From an uncultured Porphyromonas sp. (GTDB taxonomy: Bacteria; Bacteroidota; Bacteroidia; Bacteroidales; Porphyromonadaceae), in the NCBI RefSeq assembly GCF_905372525.1, contig NZ_CAJPPN010000011.1, positions 1-56,489 of the forward strand: a stretch of 56,489 nucleotides of DNA, given 5' to 3'. The position numbers and the translations under genes are program-made. Shown here in pieces: positions 44,809 to 52,618 of the stretch (position 1 is the first letter of the stretch; each line of letters opens with the position of its first letter). Under the pieces are notes generated by a model that worked only from the letters and a program-made list of their open reading frames with translations, ran no database searches and had not been told where the DNA came from.

Positions 44809-46713
44809 TTAGTAACCAGGATTGTTGATGAGGTTCCCGTTCCTATTGATGTCGGCGATGGGGATCGGTAGGAGGTAGTTGGCATCGGAGAAGGCACGCT
44901 CGAAGACGACTTCCTTCAGCTTCGCAAAGTCCTCGATGCTCGTGGCCTCGATGTCAAGCCCCTTAGCCTTGTGACCGAAGGCATCCTTAGCTAGGAGCCA
45001 GCGACGCATATCCCAGAAGTTCTGGTTCTCTAGGTAGAGCTCGATCTGGCGTTCCTGACGTACGATCTGGCGGAGCTTAGCCTGGTCGGGGGTTACCCCA
45101 ATAGAGCCCCATGCAGCGTCTACAGTGGGGATACCCGCACGGGTACGGATCTTGTCGATGTAGGTCTTAGCCTCAGCTAGGTCGCCCGTCTCGACGCAGG
45201 CCTCTGCGTAGGAGAGGTATAGATCCGCAAGGCGTAGCAGTGGCCAGGGATGAGAGATGACGGAGACACCGTTCTTGGCCATGAGCTGGTTGGGGAAGGT
45301 ACCCTTCTTGTTCAGGTAGCCACTGGGGGTGTAGTTGTTGTTACGTCCCTTTCGCCCTTGGTTCCCGTTCTTGGTGAAGTCTAGGAGTACACGGCCAGCC
45401 TCGGGCATGAAGCTAGGAGTGGGGTAGAGGGGGTTGTTGGGCTCCTTGTTAAGGATTTCGAAGTACCCACCCTGGAAGCCGATCCAAGCATAGAAGCGAG
45501 GCTCACGCTCGAGGTTGAACTTGATGGTCTTCACACCCTCCTTGGCATGGGCGGCATGAGCAGCGTCTACGGTCACGACCTCTAGTGGATCTAGGCTCTT
45601 GGTCTCGGGGTCTTCATTCCAGGGGAGACCGTTCTTGGTGTAGAAGCGGTTGAGCATAGCCCACGTAGGCCCTACCCCGTTGTACCCATATTCGCTACCA
45701 TCGACACCCTTAGGGGTAGACTTACCCTGGAAGTCATACAGACCGACCCCACGAGAGTCTGCGAAGATCACCTCGGGGTTGGGGCGACCTACCCAGTCTA
45801 GGATCGTTAGGCGTAGGCGACGCTCGATGCCATTCTCTGGGTACTTGTTCTCAGCCTTGTACAGGTCATCCTTCATATAGAGGGCATAGCCGGCAGCCTC
45901 GGCAGCGTCGATAGCCTGCTTGAGAGCTTCCTTGGCACGTACCCACTTCTGAGGGTCGTAGGTCATAGGCATCAGGTGGTTGCCATTCTTGTCCTTGAGG
46001 GACTCGAAGAGGCTTGGCTGTCCTCCGTTGAAGAGGGGCGAAGCGGCATAGAGATAGAGCTTGGCCTTGAAGCCCTTGGCAGCGGTGCTCGTAGCGAGTC
46101 CGACACGGCTCTTCACATCGTTGCGCGTAGCAGGTAGGCCAGCGGCGGCTTCGTCGAACTTAGCAGCGATCCAGCTGACACACTCATCGAAGTTCGTACG
46201 AGCAGCATAGTCCTCGACCTTAGTGTTCACGTCAGGGAGTTCCTTGACGAGGATGATCGGGCCGTAGCAACGTAGCAGGAGATAGTGGTAGTAGGCCAGC
46301 AGGAAGTTGACCTGAGCCTTGTAGTCCGCCTTCTCTGCATCAGAGGTATTGGGGATCTTGTCGATCACTCTATTGAACATGTAGCACTGGCGGATCCCCT
46401 GAAAGAAGGTATTCCAGTAGGAGATACCTGGGGTAGAGGCTGTGTACTTTCCCTTAGGGAAGCTGGCGAAGGACTCGTGCTCGAAGGAGGTGATCACCTC
46501 ATCGCCTGTCAGCAGGTCGAGACTCCCAGACGTCCCCCCAGGATTGGGGAGATAGGCATAGCAGGAGTAGAGGTAGTCGATCCCCTTATTGCGGTCTGAG
46601 AAGGTGTCCTTCTCCGTGGGACGTTCGTCAGGGACGATGTCCAGGAAGTTGCAGGAGTTCCCGAGCAGGAGGGTAGCCCCGCACAGGAGGGCTAGCTTAT
46701 ATAGTCTGTTCAT
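44809..46713 (-). CDS. SusD/RagB family nutrient-binding lipoprotein
   Basis: This 634-residue SusD-type lipoprotein starts 'LYKLALLCGATLLLGNSCNFLDIVPDERPTEKDTFSD' with the lipobox Cys at about 21 and the conserved post-Cys segment. It has the SusD N-terminal 'YLYSCYAYLP' motif, TPR-like helices and the C-terminal 'RIRTRAGI...VRQERQIELYLENQNFWDMRRW' and 'LLPIPIADINRNGNLINNPGY' ending that is diagnostic. It forms the lid over the SusC transporter encoded 35 bp upstream and captures oligosaccharides or peptides. Confidence 0.96.
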   Translation of the reverse strand: MNRLYKLALLCGATLLLGNSCNFLDIVPDERPTEKDTFSDRNKGIDYLYSCYAYLPNPGGTSGSLDLLTGDEVITSFEHESFASFPKGKYTASTPGISYWNTFFQGIRQCYMFNRVIDKIPNTSDAEKADYKAQVNFLLAYYHYLLLRCYGPIILVKELPDVNTKVEDYAARTNFDECVSWIAAKFDEAAAGLPATRNDVKSRVGLATSTAAKGFKAKLYLYAASPLFNGGQPSLFESLKDKNGNHLMPMTYDPQKWVRAKEALKQAIDAAEAAGYALYMKDDLYKAENKYPENGIERRLRLTILDWVGRPNPEVIFADSRGVGLYDFQGKSTPKGVDGSEYGYNGVGPTWAMLNRFYTKNGLPWNEDPETKSLDPLEVVTVDAAHAAHAKEGVKTIKFNLEREPRFYAWIGFQGGYFEILNKEPNNPLYPTPSFMPEAGRVLLDFTKNGNQGRKGRNNNYTPSGYLNKKGTFPNQLMAKNGVSVISHPWPLLRLADLYLSYAEACVETGDLAEAKTYIDKIRTRAGIPTVDAAWGSIGVTPDQAKLRQIVRQERQIELYLENQNFWDMRRWLLAKDAFGHKAKGLDIEATSIEDFAKLKEVVFERAFSDANYLLPIPIADINRNGNLINNPGY

Positions 46714-46748
46714 CGGATTCTTCTATGATAATATAGCGTGATAGACGG

Positions 46749-49700
46749 CTACTTGAAGGTGAGCTGTATCCCGAGGTTGAAGGTACGCTGCAGAGGATAG
46801 GACATCCCGCGGCCACCACCAAGCTCTGGATCCCATAGCTTGAAGGGGGCGAAGGTCAGGAGGTTCGTCGCGTTTACGTAGATACGAGCTATCTTGTATT
46901 GATAGCCTAGCTCTAGATTACGAAGCTTCAGGAAGGAAGCATCGCGTAGCCAGTGTGAGGACCCCTGCTGGTTATTGTTATTGTCGTGTAGCGTTAGACG
47001 AGGATAGAGGGCGTTGGGGTTCTGATTGTCCCGGCTCCAGTAGTCTTTAGCTACCCACTGCAGGACGTTGCGCCGAGACTGTGTGCCGAAGGGGTGGAAG
47101 CCACTCATCATCAGCGATACATTGGCCTGTCCCTGGAGAGTGAAGTTGAAGTCGAACTGCTTGTACTTCACCGTTGCACCTAGCCCATAGTTGATCTCAG
47201 GCACCGTAGGATAGCCCATGGGGACACGGTCGTCGGCATCGATCTTGCCATCGTAGTTACCGTCCTTGTCGGGCTGATCCTTGTACTTGAGGTCCCCTGG
47301 AGCGATGGCGATATTATTGAGCGTGCTCTTGGGGCTGTGGTCTATATCTGCTTGGTCGATGTAGTAGCCATCGGAGACGTAGCCCCAGTGGGTGAAGAGA
47401 CGCTTACCTACGCTACGTAGGGCTGGGCGAAGGTTGGCAGCTTCATCGTACTCGAGGATACGGTTGCGGGCGAAGGTGAAGGTACCACGTGCCTGGACAA
47501 TCCAGTCCTTGTTGAACTGCTTGTTGTACTCCAGAGCTATATCCAGACCCCAGTTCTTGATCTTAGCTAGGTTGCCATAGATCTTAGCATCAGCCGTACC
47601 GAAGTAGTTAGGGATGGTCTGCTTCTGCTGGAAGATGTTGCTACGGATTTCCTGGAAGGCATCCACCGTGAGGCTAAGGGACTTGAAGAGCTGGAGGTCA
47701 AAGCCGACGTTGAGCTTCTTCCCGATTTCCCAAGTGATCTGGGGATTAGCATAGCGGGTGAAGCCTGGACCACGACGGTTCTCGTAGGTTCCATCATATC
47801 CCGTAGTGAAGTTGGGGCGGTGGTTATTCCCCGAGGTAACGACATCCTCGAGGTAGATGAAGCGCTGTCCTACCGTCTTGTCATTCCCTACGAGCCCATA
47901 GTTGGCACGGAACTTTAGGTTGGAGACAACTTTCTCTAGGGGCTTCCAGAAGCTTTCCTTGCTGACATTCCAGCTTACCCCGATCGAGGGGAAGAAGCCC
48001 CAGCGGTGTCCCTTGGCAAAGTTTTCAGAGCCGTTGTACCCAGCATTGACTTCTAGGACATAGCGATGAGCGTAGTCATAGGTAGCACGGGCTGCAAACC
48101 CCTGACGGCGGTGAGGGAGTGAATAGACGAGGTCGGTACCTGGATTGTTGATGGTAGCCTCATCTTGGTTGTAGAGCGCCATCGCAGACACATTATGGTC
48201 ACCGAAGCTACGGTCGTAGTTCAGGTAGGTCTGTATATAGAGACGCCTATCTCCCATAGAGCTCCCGTTTGAGCTCAGGATGGGCTTGGTGGGATCTCCT
48301 CCGATGGGGGTTAGGTTGTAGTTCCCATTAGCATCCTTCGCTGGGGAGGCGAGCATGTAGCCATTGTAGCCCTGGAAGCGGAAGGCATTACTGAAGCTCC
48401 AGTTCTTGAAGGAGATGAGCCCCTTGAAGCTAAGTCCCTTGGTGATGAAGTCGAGCTTCTGAGAGTAATCGATATTGGCGATCACTGTGCTCTCGAAGGT
48501 ATCCTTATATCCAGCAGCTGCCATAGCCACAGGATTGGTGGGAGAGTAAGACCCGATCTTGGTCCCCCCCCAGCGGTACCAGAGTGCATCTCCCTGTGGG
48601 AACATGACGGGGTTCGCTACCGGGTTGGTATCCATGATGGAGTTGAAGACCCCGTTCACTCCCCCAGCACCACTACTGGCTGTGATCGGGCCATGGTAGT
48701 CGTTGATTTGAGTGTTCAGGTGTAGGGCGATCGTTGCGCTTGGGGAGAGGTGGAAGTCTACGTTGTTCTGGAACGCATACTTGATGTAGTGGATCTCGTT
48801 GCTGTAGGAGAAGAACTCCCTGCTTCGTCCCCGGAGCATCCCCGTCTCATGGCTGACGTTGACGTTCATGAAGTAGGTGATCTTCGACGTACCCCCACGG
48901 ATGTTCATGTTGGCGCGCTGGTTATAGGTCATGTTCTTGAAGACCTCCTTGTACCAGTCCACGTTAGGATACTGATAGGGATCGGTGCCAGCCAGAGTGT
49001 TGCGGATGTAGTCCTCGGAGTAGAGCGCATCACCTGTGCCTTGGTTCCTCACAGCCTCGTTGTACATACGCATGTAGGTCTCGGCACCAGCGACCTTAGG
49101 CACGTTAATCGGGGTATTGATATAGTTCTCGATACGTACCCCGATGATGGGGCGCTCTAGGTCTGCCCCACTCTTGGTCTTGATGATCAGGACCCCGTTT
49201 GCCCCGCGGGTACCATACATGGCAGAGGCCGTAGCATCCTTCAGGATAGAGAAGCTGTCGATGACCTCAGGGTCTAGGGCATTGAGGTCGGCCTTGGAGA
49301 TCTGCACCCCGTCGAGGATGATCAGAGGCTCAGCACCATTCATCGTGGCGATACCACGGATGAAGAAGTCGGCGCCATTGCTCCCAGGCTCCCCACTACG
49401 CTGGTAGGAGATGACCCCCGCTAGACGTCCAGCGAAAGCGGTGGAGAGGTTGGCAGCAGGCACCTTCAGCTCCATAGGGCGGATGGTCTGGATCGACCCC
49501 GTGACGGTCTCCTTCTTCTGTCCCGTACCGAAGGCGGTGACGACGACCTGGTCGAGCATCTTGGAGTCCTCGGCGAGGGAGATGGAGAGGATGTTGGTCT
49601 TCCCGACACGTACCTCCTTAGACGTATAGCCCACGGAGGAGATGAGGAGGACGTCGCCAGGATGAGCCTGTATCTCGAAGTTCCCTTCGATGTCGGTCAG

Positions 49701-49970
49701 GGATCCCGAAGTGGTACCCTTGAGGCGAACTGCAGCCCCGACGATGGGCTCGCCCGTCTTGGAGTCCGTTACGACCCCGATGACCTTGATCTTCTTAGAG
49801 CTCTGGTCATTGAGGTTGGTGGAGGCTTCCACCTTGGCTACTTGGGAGGGCTCCGTCGCAGGGCTAGCCGAGAGGAGCGTGGGTAGCGAGAGACCAGCTA
49901 GGACACACACGCATACGCTTCGGCGCAGGAGGTGCTTCCTTCGGTGGTCGTCATTGTAGTGTATTCCCAT
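46749..49970 (-). CDS. SusC/RagA family TonB-linked outer-membrane transporter
   Basis: The 1073-residue transporter has a signal peptide with an unusual N-terminal extension (MGIHYNDDHRRKHLLRRSVC; another Met is not nearby). A carboxypeptidase-like regulatory domain (about 60-140, 'GVVTDSKTGEPIVGAAVRLKG'), TonB box and plug follow ('DQVVVTAFGTGQKKETVTGSI ... GADFFIRGIATMNGAEPLIILDGV'), then a 22-strand-type barrel ending FNLGIQLTFK. It imports the products captured by SusD using TonB energy. First gene of the four-gene locus. A minus-strand TAACTTTG (50190-50197) 220 bp upstream may be its promoter. Confidence 0.96.
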   Translation of the reverse strand: MGIHYNDDHRRKHLLRRSVCVCVLAGLSLPTLLSASPATEPSQVAKVEASTNLNDQSSKKIKVIGVVTDSKTGEPIVGAAVRLKGTTSGSLTDIEGNFEIQAHPGDVLLISSVGYTSKEVRVGKTNILSISLAEDSKMLDQVVVTAFGTGQKKETVTGSIQTIRPMELKVPAANLSTAFAGRLAGVISYQRSGEPGSNGADFFIRGIATMNGAEPLIILDGVQISKADLNALDPEVIDSFSILKDATASAMYGTRGANGVLIIKTKSGADLERPIIGVRIENYINTPINVPKVAGAETYMRMYNEAVRNQGTGDALYSEDYIRNTLAGTDPYQYPNVDWYKEVFKNMTYNQRANMNIRGGTSKITYFMNVNVSHETGMLRGRSREFFSYSNEIHYIKYAFQNNVDFHLSPSATIALHLNTQINDYHGPITASSGAGGVNGVFNSIMDTNPVANPVMFPQGDALWYRWGGTKIGSYSPTNPVAMAAAGYKDTFESTVIANIDYSQKLDFITKGLSFKGLISFKNWSFSNAFRFQGYNGYMLASPAKDANGNYNLTPIGGDPTKPILSSNGSSMGDRRLYIQTYLNYDRSFGDHNVSAMALYNQDEATINNPGTDLVYSLPHRRQGFAARATYDYAHRYVLEVNAGYNGSENFAKGHRWGFFPSIGVSWNVSKESFWKPLEKVVSNLKFRANYGLVGNDKTVGQRFIYLEDVVTSGNNHRPNFTTGYDGTYENRRGPGFTRYANPQITWEIGKKLNVGFDLQLFKSLSLTVDAFQEIRSNIFQQKQTIPNYFGTADAKIYGNLAKIKNWGLDIALEYNKQFNKDWIVQARGTFTFARNRILEYDEAANLRPALRSVGKRLFTHWGYVSDGYYIDQADIDHSPKSTLNNIAIAPGDLKYKDQPDKDGNYDGKIDADDRVPMGYPTVPEINYGLGATVKYKQFDFNFTLQGQANVSLMMSGFHPFGTQSRRNVLQWVAKDYWSRDNQNPNALYPRLTLHDNNNNQQGSSHWLRDASFLKLRNLELGYQYKIARIYVNATNLLTFAPFKLWDPELGGGRGMSYPLQRTFNLGIQLTFK

Positions 49971-50567
49971 AAAATACGTAAGTTGTATTACATGATTATG
50001 TTACGCATGTAGATCATTATTGCTGCTGGGGGTGGTGGTACGCCATGCTCGCCGAGCATACACCCTCATGTCTGGGGAGATGCCGGATAGAGGAGGTTGA
50101 GTTACCTACTTTAGAGTGTTGATGTTGTCCCTATACTAAGATGTGTAGAAATAAACTCTTGTGGTTTGCTTATCGGGCGTTCCACATGGCAAAGTTATAT
50201 AAAAACTTATACTATAAAATACCTTGCGATAGAGGTGGATATACTAAAATTCTTTATTAGAAAAATACTGTTTACTATACGCTATTCCTCAGGTGATCTA
50301 CCCCCTAATTCACCTCCTTTCCCTTGTCTCGTGAAAAGAATTGTGTATACCTCAATCTCAAGGTTTAGGTATTTTTTGCGTGCATTGTGTGCCTTCCTCT
50401 CCCCTTTTCGAGACATGAGGTAGCGAAATGTACCATCTTTGGGTCAGAGCTGGTGAAAATGTGCGCTCAGGGGCAGGGCGGAAGAGCCTGAGGAGCATAG
50501 ACCCGGGGCGGAAGTGTCGGTCCTCTATCCGTGGGCTTACCCCGTGTCTCCCCACTTCCTAGATGGG
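49971..50567. other. AT-rich leader region upstream of the SusC operon
   Basis: No gene seen. 50190-50400 is clearly AT-rich against the surroundings and contains a minus-strand TAACTTTG -7 motif (50190-50197) with a T-rich -33 area. The resulting leader of about 210 nt leaves room for regulation, for example by an antisense small RNA as known for other SusC loci, but I see no such gene. Confidence 0.45.
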
Positions 50568-50672
50568 GTAGTGTACACGCGTGTACACTACAGTATACAC
50601 GTGTGTATACCACAGTGTACCCACGTGTACACAACCTCGCTCTAAGTATATCCCCCGTAGGGCTCTCGTGGA
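50568..50672. repeat. Partial MITE-like repeat, copy 4 (inverse orientation)
   Basis: Three diverged 22-bp units of the GTGTACAC/GTATAC type (50568-50634) are followed by 'ACCTCGCTCTAAGTATATCCCC', which is the inverse of the segment next to the units in copies 1 and 2. The other half of the element, with the CCTCCTAGGTAGGAGG palindrome, is absent; so this is a truncated copy. Confidence 0.75.
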
Positions 50673-50704
50673 TACTTTGTCCGGGGGACTAACGTCTAGG
50701 TATC

Positions 50705-50935
50705 CGAGAGGTTAGGCTAGGGCACCCTAAAGGTTAGGAATAGGCCATCCCCGCCATTAGGGATAGCGTATTCTTGCGGTTAGGAAGTTGGGGATCCAGC
50801 GGTTGGGGGTAGGGGCTCTGTTGGTTGGAGGTAGGGGCTCTGTTGGTTAGGGATAGGGTGTTCCACAGGTGAGAGGCGGGACATCCCTGCGATTAGAGGT
50901 AGGGTATTCCCTCGGGTAAGAAATCATCCTGCCAA
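50705..50935. repeat. About ten degenerate 22-24 bp tandem repeats
   Basis: Variants of GGTTAGGGATAGGGTATTCC follow each other with a period of 22-24 bp, starting at about 50709 ('GAGGTTAGGCTAGGG'), through two almost identical units ('GGTTGGGGGTAGGGGCTCTG' and 'GGTTGGAGGTAGGGGCTCTG', about 50802-50845) to 'GATTAGAGGTAGGGTATTCC' near 50900. G-rich on the plus strand. Non-coding, between the SusC leader and radA. Confidence 0.75.
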
Positions 50936-51000
50936 ACGACCCGAGAGGGGGTGGCAGGGAAAAGAGATCATACGGTAGAGATAATCTCCGGGTAAGAGGA

Positions 51001-51034
51001 AGGGGCTGACCACGCTCTGACGTGATCAGCCCCT
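51001..51034 (-). terminator. Terminator after radA
   Basis: AGGGGCTGACCACG (51001-51014) pairs with CGTGATCAGCCCCT (51021-51034) with one mismatch and a 6-nt loop, 45 bp beyond the radA stop. Confidence 0.75.
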
Positions 51035-51079
51035 CGTAGCCTCGCCCCCCGTGCCTCTGAGGGGTGGGGGGAGACGCTC

Positions 51080-52471
51080 CTATTGTCCGGAGCGGAAGAG
51101 TAGACGGAAGGCCTCCTCGACGGTCTTCACTCCGACGAGGCGGATCTTACGCTCCTTGTCCTCTTTGCCTCCTGCGAGTCCCGAGAGGTTGGCCTCGGGT
51201 AGGAGCATAGCTCGACAGCCGATACGCTCGGCCTCCATGATGCGCTGCTCGATGCGACTCACGGGACGTACTTCGCCGGAGAGCCCTACCTCACCCGTGA
51301 GGCAGATCCCCTCCGGGAGGGCTAGGTCTAGGCTCGAGGAGAGGACGGCCGAGATCACGGCTAGGTCGGAGGCTGGGTCATTGAGGCGGATCCCCCCAGC
51401 GATGTTGAGGAAGACGTCCTTCTGGATCAGCTTGAAGCCCGCGCGCTTCTCTAGCACTGCCAGTAGCATATTCATTCGCCGAGTGTCGTAGCCCGTGGCG
51501 GAGCGTTGGGGGGTGGCATAGACCGCAGAGCTCACCAGCGCCTGTGTCTCGATGAGGAAGGGGCGCACGCCCTCCATCGCCGCAGCGATAGCGACGCCAC
51601 TTAGCTGTAGCCCTGTGTGACTCATCAGGTGTTCGGAGGGGTTCTCCACGGGGCGTAGCCCACTCTGTCGCATCTCATAGATACCGAGCTCGGCGGTACT
51701 GCCGAAGCGGTTCTTCTGTCCTCTCAGGATACGATACATATAGTGCTTATCGCCCTCGAACTGTAGGACGACGTCCACCGTATGCTCTAGGATCTTAGGC
51801 CCTGCGATGCTTCCCTCCTTGTTGATGTGTCCGATCAGGATCACAGGGACGTTCTCGCTCTTGCAGTACTTCAGTAGGGCACCTGCACACTCTCGTATCT
51901 GTGAGACGCTCCCAGCCGAGGAGTCGGAGAGCTCGGTCTGTATCGTCTGTATGGAGTCGATGACGACGAGCTCTGGGCGCACGTCTAGTGCGGTGTGTAG
52001 GATCTTCTCTAGGTTCGTCTCCGCATAGATCAGACACTCCTCGTTCGTCCTACCGAGGCGGTCTGCACGCATCTTTAGCTGGGAGAGGCTCTCCTCCCCC
52101 GAGACGTAGAGGGTGCGGTAGGGTATGCTGAGGACGGTCTGTAGGATCAGGGTGGACTTCCCGATACCGGGTTCACCACCGAGTAGGATGAAGGATCCCT
52201 CGACGAGTCCCCCGCCCAGCACGCGGTTCAGCTCGGGGTCTCTGAGGTCGAGGCGTACCTCCTGTCTCTGCTCGATGTCCTGTAGGCGTACGGGGCGGGA
52301 GCTGGTGGTGATGGAGGCGGCGGTGAAGGTGGAGCTCGCCTCCTTCTTCCCTACGACGATCTCTTCCTCCTCGATGCTGTTCCACACACCACACTGCGAG
52401 CAGAAGCCCTGCCACTTAGGGTACTGGGCACCGCACTCGGTGCAGTGATAGATGGTCTTTTTCTTTGCCAT
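51080..52471 (-). CDS. radA: DNA repair protein RadA
   Basis: The 463-residue RadA/Sms protein helps process recombination intermediates as a RecA-related branch-migration helicase. N-terminal zinc finger: C10, C13, C24, C27 ('CTECGAQYPKWQGFCSQCG'). RecA-like core with Walker A 'GGEPGIGKSTL' and the RadA-specific KNRFG motif in 'RGQKNRFGSTAELG'. C-terminal Lon-protease-like domain ('VFLNIAGGIRLNDPASDLAV ... GEVGLSGEVRPV') completes the chain. Full length, stand-alone gene. Confidence 0.97.
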   Translation of the reverse strand: MAKKKTIYHCTECGAQYPKWQGFCSQCGVWNSIEEEEIVVGKKEASSTFTAASITTSSRPVRLQDIEQRQEVRLDLRDPELNRVLGGGLVEGSFILLGGEPGIGKSTLILQTVLSIPYRTLYVSGEESLSQLKMRADRLGRTNEECLIYAETNLEKILHTALDVRPELVVIDSIQTIQTELSDSSAGSVSQIRECAGALLKYCKSENVPVILIGHINKEGSIAGPKILEHTVDVVLQFEGDKHYMYRILRGQKNRFGSTAELGIYEMRQSGLRPVENPSEHLMSHTGLQLSGVAIAAAMEGVRPFLIETQALVSSAVYATPQRSATGYDTRRMNMLLAVLEKRAGFKLIQKDVFLNIAGGIRLNDPASDLAVISAVLSSSLDLALPEGICLTGEVGLSGEVRPVSRIEQRIMEAERIGCRAMLLPEANLSGLAGGKEDKERKIRLVGVKTVEEAFRLLFRSGQ

Positions 52472-52538
52472 GAGCTACTTAATCTTTCCTACAAAGGTAG
52501 CTAGAGTCCGCGGTACCCCTACCTCCCCCACAAGTGAG

Positions 52539-52584
52539 AGGGCTGACTCCCCCATGGGTTCATTAACCATGGGGAGCCAGCCCT
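52539..52584 (-). terminator. Terminator after the hexosaminidase gene
   Basis: AGGGCTGACTCCCCCATGG (from 52539) pairs with CCATGGGGAGCCAGCCCT (to 52584) with small bulges, 35 bp past the end of the GH20 gene and before the radA start. Confidence 0.75.
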
Positions 52585-52618
52585 CCTATATATTGTAGGC
52601 TTAGCTTAGGGGCTAGAG

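Noticed and set aside
50705..50935. CRISPR array at the 22-24 bp repeats
   Set aside because: The units are contiguous and degenerate, without unique spacers.
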